Shown one piece after another: positions 27,849-36,652 of a stretch of 64,000 nt of DNA. The position numbers and the translations under genes were made by a program. A model generated the notes under the pieces. It was not told the origin of the DNA and did no database searches. It was given only the letters and a program-made list of their open reading frames with translations. The stretch covers positions 62,001 through 126,000 of the forward strand of contig NZ_JAHQCX010000004.1 in assembly GCF_019042245.1 (NCBI RefSeq), read 5' to 3'. How positions within the stretch are numbered: the first letter of the stretch is position 1; every line of letters begins with the position of its first letter. The stretch comes from Diplocloster modestus. Its GTDB lineage: Bacteria; Bacillota; Clostridia; Lachnospirales; Lachnospiraceae.

Positions 27849-27948
27849 CTTCCTATCTCCTTCAGGTCTTCTGTACCCTATTATCCCCTTCCCGCCGGGC
27901 CGCGTCAAGAAGGAAACCTGTGTACCGCTTTTGCCTCAAATTGAAAAT

Positions 27949-27983
27949 GCCCCCCATCCCATATGATTTACAGGATAGAGGGC
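27949..27983 (-). terminator. Probable terminator after the HPr-like gene
   Basis: An 11-bp stem with two G-U type pairs (27949-27959 with 27973-27983), followed on the minus strand by ATTTTC. It lies about 40 nt past the stop at 28025. The T tract is weak. Confidence 0.5.
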
Positions 27984-28024
27984 TCATTGTTCCGCATCAA
28001 AATCAATTAATAGGTCGCATACGG

Positions 28025-28252
28025 TTATGCAATCGAATATTTATCCAAGATGTTCTCAAACCGGAGGTCATTTCCGCCGTAACGAACTGTCAATTCTTTG
28101 GTCAGGTCCATGCTCAAAACGCCCAAAATGGACTTCGCATCAACCACAAAGCGATTATAAAAAATATCCACATCGAAATCACATTTCTCAGCCGCGGCTA
28201 CGAACTCTCTTACATCTTCTGTTGCGGACAACTTGATTTTTCGTTTCTCCAT
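28025..28252 (-). CDS. HPr/Crh-like protein lacking the catalytic His
   Basis: 75 residues. The C-terminal part matches HPr around the regulatory serine (VVDAKSILGVLSMDL, equivalent to Ser46). The N-terminal region has SATEDVREFV where HPr has its phospho-accepting GxHxRPA, so PTS phosphotransfer is not expected. This resembles Crh, which works in carbon regulation through Ser phosphorylation by HPr kinase. It stands alone behind a strong promoter. The start is the ATG at 28252; a GTG three codons upstream is less likely. Confidence 0.8.
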   Translation of the reverse strand: MEKRKIKLSATEDVREFVAAAEKCDFDVDIFYNRFVVDAKSILGVLSMDLTKELTVRYGGNDLRFENILDKYSIA

Positions 28253-28309
28253 AGCAAACACTTCCTTAAATAAAATAGAACTAATACATGTGGTATCGAT
28301 TTCGTTTGA

Positions 28310-28338
28310 ATTATCCCACTATTTAGTCTATTTGTCAA
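28310..28338 (-). promoter_or_regulatory. Strong promoter of the HPr-like gene
   Basis: Minus strand: perfect TTGACA (28333-28338), 17-bp spacer, GATAAT (28310-28315). The leader is about 50 nt. The rest of the 28253-28571 gap is A/T-rich with no gene seen. Confidence 0.8.
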
Positions 28339-28571
28339 TTCTGTCCAATGTTCCCAAATTTAACCTGTTTTTAACTAAATTTGTAATTTTTTAATATGAC
28401 CCTATTGGATTTTTCATAATTTCGCACAAAAGTGACAATTTCAAAAAGAGTTTCCCGTTTGTAAAAACCGAATTTTTATTCATTCTGTACCGAATGTGTC
28501 GACAAAATTCTAGCGAAATGTAGATAACATAATACCTTTTATCCGCAGTTACAAGTGGAAAAGCGCTTCTC

Positions 28572-29372
28572 TTACCTGACTTCCTGCGTAAATTCGGGCA
28601 TATAATTCCTGAACCGCAGCGGCAGATTCTGACGTTGAAGCAATCTGTTCTCCCTTGCCTGAACACTGATGCTTTTCGTAAAAAGCCTCCACAGCTGCCG
28701 GAACTGATCCTCCTCCTCGCTGATATCAGCAAGCCACTGTTCGTTCAGCGCCTGACCCTGCATCAGCCCCCAGTATCCTCCTGCCTGATGCATCAAAAAA
28801 AGCTCCCGTCCATCATCATAAATCACCCAGTTTTCCTGCGGCAGCCGGTCGGCAAAATGTGGTCCTATCAGAGTAAGTGCATTATTCTTCGGCCGAATCC
28901 GTGAAAACAGGATCCCCCCCTTCAGCTCCTGAAACCGGATAAAACCTGTCAAATGATGAGCCTCATAGCCCGCCTGGCGGCTCAGCTCGAATACCCGACA
29001 GACATTTGGATCTGCCAGCGCGTCCATAACTTTCTTCCCATTTGACATGGACAGGCCTTTCACAACAACCCGATACAGCGCATCCGCCTTCTCAGAAGCG
29101 CAGGAAGCCGCCGCCTGACAGATCATCTCAAATACCTCGTCCCCTAACCGCCTCTTCAGCGTACGAGCCACCTTTTCCGCTTTTTCCCCGTCAGCCACAA
29201 CCTCCACATACCTGGCAAATAACTCCATTGTCTCTTCTGATTCTATGATCAATTTTACATTTTCATGACCATACCGGCTGTCCCAGGCATCATAGATACC
29301 GGTGAATATCCCGTCCAGACTGTCTTCGCAGACAAAAATCACCTTTTCCACATCTGGTTCCCTCCGTTTCAT
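28572..29372 (-). CDS. TIGR03915-type DNA-metabolism protein (DUF4130)
   Basis: 266 residues, soluble. It begins IFVCEDSLDGIFTGIYDAW, and the middle has HHLTGFIRFQELKGGILFSRIRPKNNAL, the pattern of the family described as a probable DNA-metabolism partner of a radical-SAM protein. Some relatives carry a fused uracil-DNA-glycosylase-like domain, absent here. It is encoded 15 nt after the radical-SAM gene and shares its SOS-type promoter. The biochemical role is not established. Confidence 0.85.
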   Translation of the reverse strand: MKRREPDVEKVIFVCEDSLDGIFTGIYDAWDSRYGHENVKLIIESEETMELFARYVEVVADGEKAEKVARTLKRRLGDEVFEMICQAAASCASEKADALYRVVVKGLSMSNGKKVMDALADPNVCRVFELSRQAGYEAHHLTGFIRFQELKGGILFSRIRPKNNALTLIGPHFADRLPQENWVIYDDGRELFLMHQAGGYWGLMQGQALNEQWLADISEEEDQFRQLWRLFTKSISVQARENRLLQRQNLPLRFRNYMPEFTQEVR

Positions 29373-29387
29373 CCGATCACTTATCCC

Positions 29388-30731
29388 TCAGATCTGTCCG
29401 CTCACAGTCTGCAGCCGTTCTTCCATGGTAGGATCGCGGGTCATTTTCATATCATCAAATAATGACAGCTGCCGATAGCGGACCTCGTCTTTATGCACCG
29501 GAAGTTTTTCATCCAGATTCAGCAGATTCCTGGTAATATAATCTTCCTCAAGCTTCGTCGGATATATCATCTTCCCTTTGCAGGTGATAAAATACAACGC
29601 TCTTTTCAGGACTACTCCCATCTTCTTAATATCCGCAAAATCCAGAACGCCAAGTCTTCTGGCCTTCACGATCCGCTGGGCGGATTTATTTCCGATTCCG
29701 GGCACACGCAGCAGCGTATAGAAATCAGCTCTGTTAATCTCAACCGGAAATTGTTCCAGATGGCGCAGCGCCCAATCACATTTGGGGTCCAGCAGCACAT
29801 TGAAGTTCGGCTTATCTGCCGACAGAAGTTCATCTGCCCGAAAACCATAAAACCGCAACAGCCAGTCTGCCTGATACAGCCTATGTTCCCGCAGCAGCGG
29901 AGGCCCTCCCGGCAGCGCCGGCAGACTTGCATCCTCCGTCACCTGAACAAAAGCGGAATAAAACACCCGCTTAAGCGAAAACTGATCATACAAAGACTGC
30001 GCAACCGAAACAATCTGAAAATCCGTCTCCGGCGTAGCCCCAATGATCATCTGCGTGCTCTGTCCTGCCGGCACAAACTTCGGCGCATGGCGATACACCA
30101 TCAGCTCATTCTTATTTTCGGCCATTCGGGTCTGAATCTGCCGCATCGGTTTTAAGATAGTCTTTCTATGCTTATTCGGGGCCAGCATCCTAAGACTATC
30201 CGCAGTCGGCAATTCCAGATTAATACTCATCCGGTCCGCCAGAAACCCCGTCTTATCAATCAGGCTCTGAGACGCTCCCGGAATTGCTTTCACATGAATA
30301 TAACCCTGAAAATGCCAAACCGTCCGCAGCTTATACAAAGTCTGATAAAGCAGCTCCATCGTATAATCCGGACTATAAAGAACCCCCGAGCTCAAAAACA
30401 GCCCTTCAATATAATTCCTTCTATAAAACCCCATCGTCAGCTCACATATCTCATCCGGACTGAACGATGCCCTGGGTATATCATTCGACGCCCGGTTCAA
30501 ACAATACTTGCAGTCATAAATACATTCGTTAGTAAATAGTATCTTCAGCAGCGAAATGCATCTGCCGTCTGCGGAAAAGCTATGGCAAATCCCCGCAGCT
30601 ACACAATTACCGATCCCCTTTCCATCACCATTGCGATCCACGCCGCTGGAAGTACAGGCTACATCATATTTCGCCGCATCTGAAAGTATCTCCAATTTCT
30701 CCATCAAGCCCATCGACTTTCCTATTCTCAT
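29388..30731 (-). CDS. TIGR03916-type radical-SAM protein, putative DNA repair or modification
   Basis: 447 residues. The radical-SAM motif is CIYDCKYC (Cys70, 74, 77), with further Cys at 43, 49 and 58. Near the C-terminus a helix-hairpin-helix, LLRVPGIGNKSAQRIVKARRLG, suits DNA binding, like that of DNA glycosylases. The start is the ATG at 30731 after AAAAAGGAG; a frame extending upstream would run through the LexA box. It is the first gene of a two-gene operon. Confidence 0.88.
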   Translation of the reverse strand: MRIGKSMGLMEKLEILSDAAKYDVACTSSGVDRNGDGKGIGNCVAAGICHSFSADGRCISLLKILFTNECIYDCKYCLNRASNDIPRASFSPDEICELTMGFYRRNYIEGLFLSSGVLYSPDYTMELLYQTLYKLRTVWHFQGYIHVKAIPGASQSLIDKTGFLADRMSINLELPTADSLRMLAPNKHRKTILKPMRQIQTRMAENKNELMVYRHAPKFVPAGQSTQMIIGATPETDFQIVSVAQSLYDQFSLKRVFYSAFVQVTEDASLPALPGGPPLLREHRLYQADWLLRFYGFRADELLSADKPNFNVLLDPKCDWALRHLEQFPVEINRADFYTLLRVPGIGNKSAQRIVKARRLGVLDFADIKKMGVVLKRALYFITCKGKMIYPTKLEEDYITRNLLNLDEKLPVHKDEVRYRQLSLFDDMKMTRDPTMEERLQTVSGQI

Positions 30732-30747
30732 GAAATCGCTCCTTTTT

Positions 30748-30761
30748 CGAACGTACGTTTG
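30748..30761. promoter_or_regulatory. LexA (SOS) box upstream of the radical-SAM repair pair
   Basis: CGAACGTACGTTTG matches the Firmicutes LexA consensus CGAAC-N4-GTTYG/C in every fixed position except the outermost base. It lies 17 bp before the start codon, next to a -10-like TAGGATAAT. Binding there would block transcription. Confidence 0.75.
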
Positions 30762-30824
30762 TATTATCCTATCATATTTACCCGAAAAAGGCAAGGGGAT
30801 TTCGAATATATGTTCTGATATTTT

Positions 30825-31082
30825 CAAAGGGCCGGCAGGAAATGGGGCGGGGGGAGAACCGGAATGTCTGTGGGGAAAAACTTCGGGACGAGCTAAGAGA
30901 TATGGGCGGGGGCGGGTAAGAATCCCTTATTACATTTTTCTACGCAAACTCGCTGCGCTCAAACATACTCCGAAAAACGGGGATTCTTACCCGCCCCCGC
31001 CCATATCTCTAAGCTCCTCCCTCAATGTTTTTCCCCACAGACATTCCGGTTCTCCCCCCGCCCCATTTCCCGCCTGCTTTGG
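30825..31082. repeat. Giant intergenic hairpin H5 with class-A tip
   Basis: Arms of about 100 bp pair nearly perfectly. The tip (about 30944-30966) contains CAAACTCGC-TGC-GCTCAAACA, shared with H7 and H8. It sits upstream of the radical-SAM operon and beyond its promoter; on its other side is the gene-free stretch described at 31113-31276. Confidence 0.88.
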
Positions 31083-31112
31083 TACTGGCGAAATACGATC
31101 GACTCATGGTTT

Positions 31113-31276
31113 TATAATATGAATGCTTAAGAAGATAGAACGTATCGTTTCAGAAACACGAAAACAGGAAAAATGATTACAACTAAGGTATAGATACTTA
31201 AAGAACCTTCTATCTTCCACTGTCCAATCCGCTTCTTGCCATATAGACAGTCTGAAAAATAAAAGGTTCTTTTTAT
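31113..31276 (+). ncRNA. Candidate small structured RNA in a gene-free stretch
   Basis: A TATAAT (31113-31118) is followed by two mutually exclusive stems. AAGATAGAA (31132-31140) can pair with TTCTATCTT (31208-31216). Alternatively AAAGAACCTT (31200-31209) pairs with AAGGTTCTTT (31263-31272), with an inner ACTGTC/GACAGT stem, and a T tract follows. This looks like an attenuator or small RNA. A 33-codon frame at 31275-31376, with a weak AAAGG inside the stem, may be a leader peptide or chance. No other gene is seen between 31083 and 31463. Confidence 0.4.
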
Positions 31277-31463
31277 GAAATCCAAATCTACTTATATTTA
31301 TAACATCTCTTTTCTATTTGAGCAGTCCTATATATCTCCATCTTTTACAGAATCCGACTGTTTCATGTCCCCATAGGCCATAAAACGATACGAGCGGTAA
31401 TCACAGACATTGAGACAAAAGAAATATAACACCAGTACCACGTCATTGATCCGGCACTTCTAA

Positions 31464-31752
31464 GCTCTAATTAGAGCAGGGCCTGATGGAACCGGAATTC
31501 TGGGACAGTCTGGCAGAGGCCGGGCCTGGCTCCCGCTTCCGGATAAAATAGCATCCCGGAAAAAGCATGGCCGAATAGTGGAGGGAGACTCAAGGGAGAA
31601 GGGCGGCCCTCTGCCGCTCTTCTCCCTGTTTTAAGAGGCTCCCGGAACTGTTCATGAGGTTGCTTTTTCCGGGATGCTATTTTATCCGGGAGCGGGAGCC
31701 AGGCCCGGCCTCTGCCAGACTGTCCCAGAATTCCGGTTCCATCAGGCCCTGC
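31464..31752. repeat. Giant intergenic hairpin H6 with flanking palindrome
   Basis: Arms 31476-31489 onward and back to 31752 pair over more than 90 bp, with a nested stem AGGGAGAAG/CTTCTCCCT at the centre. The left edge overlaps a perfect 14-bp palindrome GCTCTAATTAGAGC (31464-31477). The right arm ends 13 bp from the stop of the permease gene. I see no class-A or class-B tip here. Confidence 0.85.
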
Positions 31753-31765
31753 CCCCCTATCAGAA

Positions 31766-33046
31766 CTACTCCTCCCGAGGCAGTACAGAATCATGGCCTT
31801 CCGGTAACACAGCGGCCAGAATCATACCCACGACGGCAGCCAGGGCCAGTCCGGAGATGGTTACGGTGGAGGTTACGGGAATGCTGTCACATCCGATGCC
31901 CAGGACGACTATAATGGAGGCGATCATCAGGTTCCGGCTGTTACCGAAGTTCAGGCGGTTGTTGATCAGGATCCGGACACCTACGGAGGCGATCATTCCA
32001 TAGAGGACGATGCTGATGCCGCCGCTTACGGGACCGGGAATACTGGAAATCAGGCCTCCGAACTTGCCGAGGATACCCAGAAGCATGGCAAATACTGCTG
32101 CGACACGGATAACGCTGGGATCGTAGACTTTGGTTACGGCTAAGACACCGGTGTTTTCACCGTAGGTGGTGTTGGCGGGGCCTCCGAGGAAGCCTGCCAG
32201 AGCGGTGGCTAAGCCGTCTCCCAGGATCGTTCTGTGGATACCGGGGTCTATCATAAAGTTCTTGCCTACTACTGCGCTGTTGGTGGTGATATCGCCTACG
32301 TGCTCGATCAATGTAACCAGAGCGATGGGGGCGATGGCCAGGATCGCATCCGCCTTAAAGGTGGGCAGTGCCAGGACCTGGGCGATGATATCTTTGTCCA
32401 TAAATGAAAAGAAATGAGCCTGCTGTACCGGTGTGAAATCCAGGAATCCCATGGGGATGCAGACCAGGTAGCCGGCTATGATCGCGAACAGGATCGGCAT
32501 CAGGTTATAGATGCCCTTTGCAAATACGGATATGGCGATGACTACCGCCAGAACGACTACCGTGACAAATACGGCTTTCAGGCTGAATGCCCCGTTGTGA
32601 TAAAAAGCAGAATTGATGGCGGTGGAGCTGAGCCTTAAGCCAATGACGATAATAACCGGTCCGGTTACGATCGGGGGCAGAAGCTTATTGACTTTTTCAT
32701 ATCCGACCAGTTTGATCAGAATGGAAAATAATACGTAGATCAGACCCGCGATGATCAGAGCGCCTTTGACTGCGGACAGCTTGTCCATAAAATCCGGATC
32801 TCCTAAGCGGGAATCCCCGATGACGGCAATGATTCCGCCCATGAACGCAAAACTGGATCCCAGGAAGACCGGCACTTTTCTCTTGGTTACAAAATGAAAC
32901 AACAGGGTGCCGAGGCCGGCGCAGAACAGGGTGATTGATGTGCTTAAACCGGTCAGGGCCGGAACTAAAACGGTTGCTCCGAACATGGCCAGCACGTGCT
33001 GAATGCCCAGAATCAGCTTCTTTTTGGCGGATAAATTCATATCCAT
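31766..33046 (-). CDS. NCS2-family nucleobase/proton symporter (uracil permease type)
   Basis: 426 residues with about fourteen hydrophobic segments. The start MDMNLSAKKKLILGIQHVLAMFGATVLVP and the region TTYGENTGVLAVTKVYD match uracil permeases (UraA) more than xanthine permeases. It imports a pyrimidine base with protons. The ATG at 33046 follows GAGGAGGG. It is a single gene behind a good promoter. No pyrimidine attenuator is evident in the short leader. Confidence 0.92.
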   Translation of the reverse strand: MDMNLSAKKKLILGIQHVLAMFGATVLVPALTGLSTSITLFCAGLGTLLFHFVTKRKVPVFLGSSFAFMGGIIAVIGDSRLGDPDFMDKLSAVKGALIIAGLIYVLFSILIKLVGYEKVNKLLPPIVTGPVIIVIGLRLSSTAINSAFYHNGAFSLKAVFVTVVVLAVVIAISVFAKGIYNLMPILFAIIAGYLVCIPMGFLDFTPVQQAHFFSFMDKDIIAQVLALPTFKADAILAIAPIALVTLIEHVGDITTNSAVVGKNFMIDPGIHRTILGDGLATALAGFLGGPANTTYGENTGVLAVTKVYDPSVIRVAAVFAMLLGILGKFGGLISSIPGPVSGGISIVLYGMIASVGVRILINNRLNFGNSRNLMIASIIVVLGIGCDSIPVTSTVTISGLALAAVVGMILAAVLPEGHDSVLPREE

Positions 33047-33096
33047 GTGATCCCTCCTCATACTCTCATGTAAGTTTAGTGTGTTTGCCTTTGTAT

Positions 33097-33125
33097 ACTA
33101 TACCTGCATTTTTTTTAGATATCAA
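33097..33125 (-). promoter_or_regulatory. Promoter of the nucleobase permease
   Basis: Minus strand: TTGATA (33120-33125), 17-bp spacer, TATAGT (33097-33102). Confidence 0.7.
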
Positions 33126-33153
33126 GGATTTTAATCGAAATATGTAAATAAAT

Positions 33154-34527
33154 TTAATCTCTTGTCACATTCTTCAGCCATTTTTTGGAACGGAACCTCC
33201 AGGTGGAGAATGGAAGCTTCAGCACCTCGTCGCTGACCAGTATCATGTACACGATAGGGATAGGAAGCCGGAATACAAAAGCCGCCAGAAATCCTCCGAA
33301 GATGGAGCCGCACCACATCATCACCGCGTCCAGGAAAAGACCGAATTTGATGTCCCCCCCGCCTCTAAAGACCCCTACCACCAAGGTGGTATTATAAGCC
33401 TGGGCCACAATAAAGTAGGCCATGACGAACAGCATTACGCTCAGATAACGGAAAGCCTCGTCCGTCAGGCTTAAGTAGCTCCAAAGCACCGGCCGGAGCA
33501 GCTGAATGATGCTGGACCCCGCAATGCCGAAAAGGATGCCCAGTTTCACGCATTTACGGGCATAGGCCTCCGCAAAATCATATTTGCCCTCACCGATCGC
33601 TTTTCCAATCATGATCGCCGTGGCGGATGATAGGCCGAAAGCTACGACTGTGGCCAGCTGGCGGCACACCTGAGCCACGGAATTGGCCGCCACTACAGGA
33701 CTCCCCAGATGTCCGATAATGGCTGCTATCGCGGACATTCCGGCTCCCCAGAGCAGTTCATTTATCATAACCGGAATGGAATAGACGATAAAATCCTTCA
33801 GCAGCAGCGAATCAAACCGGAACATATAGCGGAAGCGGAAACGTACTTTGCGGTTTTTAAATTTCGCATACCAGATCACGATCAACAGTTCCACAATTCT
33901 GGCGATCAGGGTTCCCAGCGCCGCACCGGCGATTCCCAAAGCCGGACAGCCCAGAAGTCCAAAAATAAATATCGCGTTCAAGCCGATATTGACAATCAGC
34001 GAAACCAGATACACACAGGTCGATATCATTACCTTTTCCACGCTTCTCATAATATACAGATATACCATCGTAATCCCCGACAGGACGTAGGACCATGCGA
34101 CGATCCGAAGATACACCACGCCCTCTGCGATTACATCTTCTTCTGCCGTAAATATTTTCATCAGCGCAGCCGGGATACACAGCGTCACCACAGTAAAAGC
34201 CACCGCGATCACCATAGTGATCCCCATCGCGATCCCCAGGATTTTCTCAATAGCCACAACATCCCGTTTTCCCCAATACTGGGCGGTCAGCACCATGGCA
34301 CCTGAAGTCATGCCGAAAAAAATCAGATTTAATATGAAATAAATCTGATTTGCCAGGGATGAGGCGGATAACACCGTCTCCCCCACTCTTCCCAACATTA
34401 CCACATCGGCGGTTGTCACACCTACATTAATTAAATTTTGCAATGCCATAGGAAGAACCAGAGCAAACATCCGCCTGTAAAAGCTTCTGCTTTCTTCCTG
34501 TGTTAATTTAAACTTTTGTTTTTCCAT
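33154..34527 (-). CDS. MATE-family efflux transporter
   Basis: 457 residues with about twelve hydrophobic segments in two similar halves. It starts near ALVLPMALQNLINVGVTTADVVMLGRVGETVLSASSLA, the usual MATE signature. It exports cationic drugs or metabolites with Na or protons. The ATG at 34527 follows GGAGG; an in-frame ATG ten codons earlier lies in a short hairpin (GTGCA/TGCAC) that could mask the site. It is divergent from rqcH. Substrate unknown. Confidence 0.92.
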   Translation of the reverse strand: MEKQKFKLTQEESRSFYRRMFALVLPMALQNLINVGVTTADVVMLGRVGETVLSASSLANQIYFILNLIFFGMTSGAMVLTAQYWGKRDVVAIEKILGIAMGITMVIAVAFTVVTLCIPAALMKIFTAEEDVIAEGVVYLRIVAWSYVLSGITMVYLYIMRSVEKVMISTCVYLVSLIVNIGLNAIFIFGLLGCPALGIAGAALGTLIARIVELLIVIWYAKFKNRKVRFRFRYMFRFDSLLLKDFIVYSIPVMINELLWGAGMSAIAAIIGHLGSPVVAANSVAQVCRQLATVVAFGLSSATAIMIGKAIGEGKYDFAEAYARKCVKLGILFGIAGSSIIQLLRPVLWSYLSLTDEAFRYLSVMLFVMAYFIVAQAYNTTLVVGVFRGGGDIKFGLFLDAVMMWCGSIFGGFLAAFVFRLPIPIVYMILVSDEVLKLPFSTWRFRSKKWLKNVTRD

Positions 34528-34570
34528 ATTTTCCTCCATACGTGCATTTTTCTGCACATATAGGTATAGA

Positions 34571-34588
34571 TGAACATCCTAATGTTCA
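34571..34588. promoter_or_regulatory. Inverted repeat in the MATE leader, candidate operator
   Basis: TGAACAT-CCTA-ATGTTCA, a perfect 7-bp-arm inverted repeat about 45 bp upstream of the MATE start. It could bind a MarR- or MerR-type regulator or form a small RNA hairpin. Confidence 0.4.
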
Positions 34589-34731
34589 ACCTTCCCTACC
34601 TCACTCCTATACAAACTATCATAAAATCCTAGGCTTGGGAAGAGTTTTTTATCCATTTCCCAATTCACTTACCGATTTTCCTGTCAATCCCCCCCTTTTC
34701 TCGGATCCAAACTTTATTTCAAAAGCCGCAC

Positions 34732-34760
34732 TTGATAACTTTGCAAAAACTAGATATAGT
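34732..34760 (+). promoter_or_regulatory. Promoter of rqcH
   Basis: TTGATA (34732-34737), 17-bp spacer, TATAGT (34755-34760). The leader to the ATG at 34795 is about 28 nt. Confidence 0.75.
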
Positions 34761-34794
34761 ATAACAATGAGAAGAAAGAACAGGAGAGTGTAAA

Positions 34795-36531
34795 ATGGCC
34801 TTTGATGGAATCGTTATTGCCAATCTGGCAAAAGAATTGAATGATATGCTGACCGGCGGCCGTATTTATAAAATTGCGCAGCCCGAAAAAGATGAATTGC
34901 TGCTTACCTTAAAAAATCAGAAAAATCAGTTCCGCCTGCTATTGTCCGCCGATGCAGGCCTTCCTCTGGTTTATATTACAGAAACGAATAAGCAAAGTCC
35001 CATGACGGCGCCGAATTTTTGCATGCTGCTGCGCAAGCATATCAGTAACGGACGTATTCTGGAGGTGACTCAGCCGGGGCTGGAGCGTATTCTGCGTTTT
35101 GAGATTGAACATCTGGATGAACTGGGGGATCTGTGCCGCAAAACCCTGGTGGTGGAAATTATGGGAAAACACAGCAACATTATTTTCTGCCGGGATGACG
35201 GTATGATTATTGACAGTATTAAGCATGTTCCGGCACAGATGAGTTCGGTGAGGGAAGTCCTTCCGGGAAGAGAATATTTTATTCCGCAGACGCAGGACAA
35301 GCAGGATCCGCTGCTGATTGACCGGGACCAGTTTCTGAAAGTGGTTTTCAGCAAACCGATGAAGCTGTCTAAGGCGCTTTATACCTCTCTTACGGGAATT
35401 AGCCCGCTGATCGCTGAAGAATTATGCTTCCGCGCATCCCTGGAATCGGACCAGCCGGCAAATACGATGGGTGAAAGGGAACGGTTGCATCTGTTCCGGA
35501 TGTTCGAATTGCTGATGGAGGACGTGAGGGAAGCCCGTTTTGTTCCCAATATCGTAAACGACGGCCGGATACCTGTTGAATTCTCCAGTATAAAGCTGAC
35601 CCAATACAGGGATCTCACCTGCCGGAACTATGATACGATCTCTATGGCACTGGAGGCCTACTATGCGGCGAAAAATACGGTTACCAGAATCCGGCAGCGC
35701 TCTTCGGATCTCAGACGCGTCGTGCAGACCATCCTGGACAGGGATCGGAAAAAATATGAGATTCAGCTGAAGCAGATGAAGGATACGGAGAAAAAAGACA
35801 AATATAAAGTGTATGGTGAACTGATCAATACTTATGGGTATCATGTGGAACCGGGTTCTAAGTCTATGGAAGCGCTGAATTATTATACAAATGAGATGAT
35901 CACTATTCCACTGGATCCCATGCTTACCCCTTTGGAGAACGGGCAGAAGTATTTTGATAAATATAATAAGTTGAAACGGACGGCGGAAGCCCTTGCATCT
36001 TTGTTAAAGCAGACACATGACCAGATTCTGCACCTGGAAAGTATCGGTGCCTCCCTGGATATCGCGCTTTCTGAAGAAGATCTGGTACAGATTAAGGAAG
36101 AGATGGTGGAGTCCGGATATATCAGGAGAAAAAATACCGGCAAGAAGGTTAAGATTACTTCTAAACCGTTCCATTATGTTTCCAGTGACGGCTATCATAT
36201 GTATGTGGGAAAAAATAATTATCAGAATGAAGAGCTTACCTTTAAATTCGCTTCCGGGAATGACTGGTGGTTCCATGCCAAAGGGATCCCAGGCTCCCAT
36301 GTCATTGTAAAATCGGAAGGTGCTGAACTTCCGGACCGGGTCTTCGAGGAGGCGGGCCGCCTTGCGGCCTATTACTCAAAAGGCCGGGAGGCCGGAAAAG
36401 TGGAAATCGATTATACAGAGAAGAAGAATGTGAAGAAGCCAAACGGCAGCAAACCTGGGTTCGTCGTTTATTATACCAATTATTCACTGACTATAGAACC
36501 GGACCTGTCCGGGTTAACCCTGGCTGATTAA
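34795..36531 (+). CDS. rqcH: RqcH, ribosome-associated quality control protein (NFACT family)
   Basis: 578 residues. NFACT-N opens with MAFDGIVIANLAKELNDML. A charged coiled-coil region lies around residues 300-420, and the NFACT-R domain (GNDWWFHAKGIPGSHVIVKS) closes the protein. RqcH binds obstructed large ribosomal subunits and directs alanine tailing of stalled chains; older annotation calls it fibronectin-binding. It is one of the few plus-strand genes and is followed by a 52-bp tandem repeat and a phosphatase gene. Confidence 0.95.
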   Translation: MAFDGIVIANLAKELNDMLTGGRIYKIAQPEKDELLLTLKNQKNQFRLLLSADAGLPLVYITETNKQSPMTAPNFCMLLRKHISNGRILEVTQPGLERILRFEIEHLDELGDLCRKTLVVEIMGKHSNIIFCRDDGMIIDSIKHVPAQMSSVREVLPGREYFIPQTQDKQDPLLIDRDQFLKVVFSKPMKLSKALYTSLTGISPLIAEELCFRASLESDQPANTMGERERLHLFRMFELLMEDVREARFVPNIVNDGRIPVEFSSIKLTQYRDLTCRNYDTISMALEAYYAAKNTVTRIRQRSSDLRRVVQTILDRDRKKYEIQLKQMKDTEKKDKYKVYGELINTYGYHVEPGSKSMEALNYYTNEMITIPLDPMLTPLENGQKYFDKYNKLKRTAEALASLLKQTHDQILHLESIGASLDIALSEEDLVQIKEEMVESGYIRRKNTGKKVKITSKPFHYVSSDGYHMYVGKNNYQNEELTFKFASGNDWWFHAKGIPGSHVIVKSEGAELPDRVFEEAGRLAAYYSKGREAGKVEIDYTEKKNVKKPNGSKPGFVVYYTNYSLTIEPDLSGLTLAD

Positions 36532-36538
36532 TGGGTTT

Positions 36539-36642
36539 GGAGGAACGCGTGCGACGCATACCTGAATTTAGCCGCAGTAAATGCGGCACTGGAGGAACGC
36601 GTGCGACGCATACCTGAATTTAGCCGCAGTAAATGCGGCACT
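36539..36642 (+). repeat. Two exact 52-bp tandem repeats carrying ribosome-binding sites
   Basis: Units 36539-36590 and 36591-36642 are identical, and each starts with GGAGGAA. A third GGAGGAA (36643-36649) follows and is the ribosome-binding site of the next gene. Each unit has the hairpin GCCGCA-GTAAA-TGCGGC. CGTGCGA is shared with the dispersed repeat at 548-638, perhaps by chance. A reading frame open through the units would lengthen the next protein, but it lacks family support. Confidence 0.9.
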
Positions 36643-36652
36643 GGAGGAAACT

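Noticed and set aside
31275..31376. 33-codon plus-strand frame as a firm gene
   Set aside because: Its start has a weak ribosome-binding site and it has no recognisable domain; left only as part of the candidate RNA.
36539..36642. CRISPR array
   Set aside because: Two identical direct repeats with no spacers between and no cas genes nearby.
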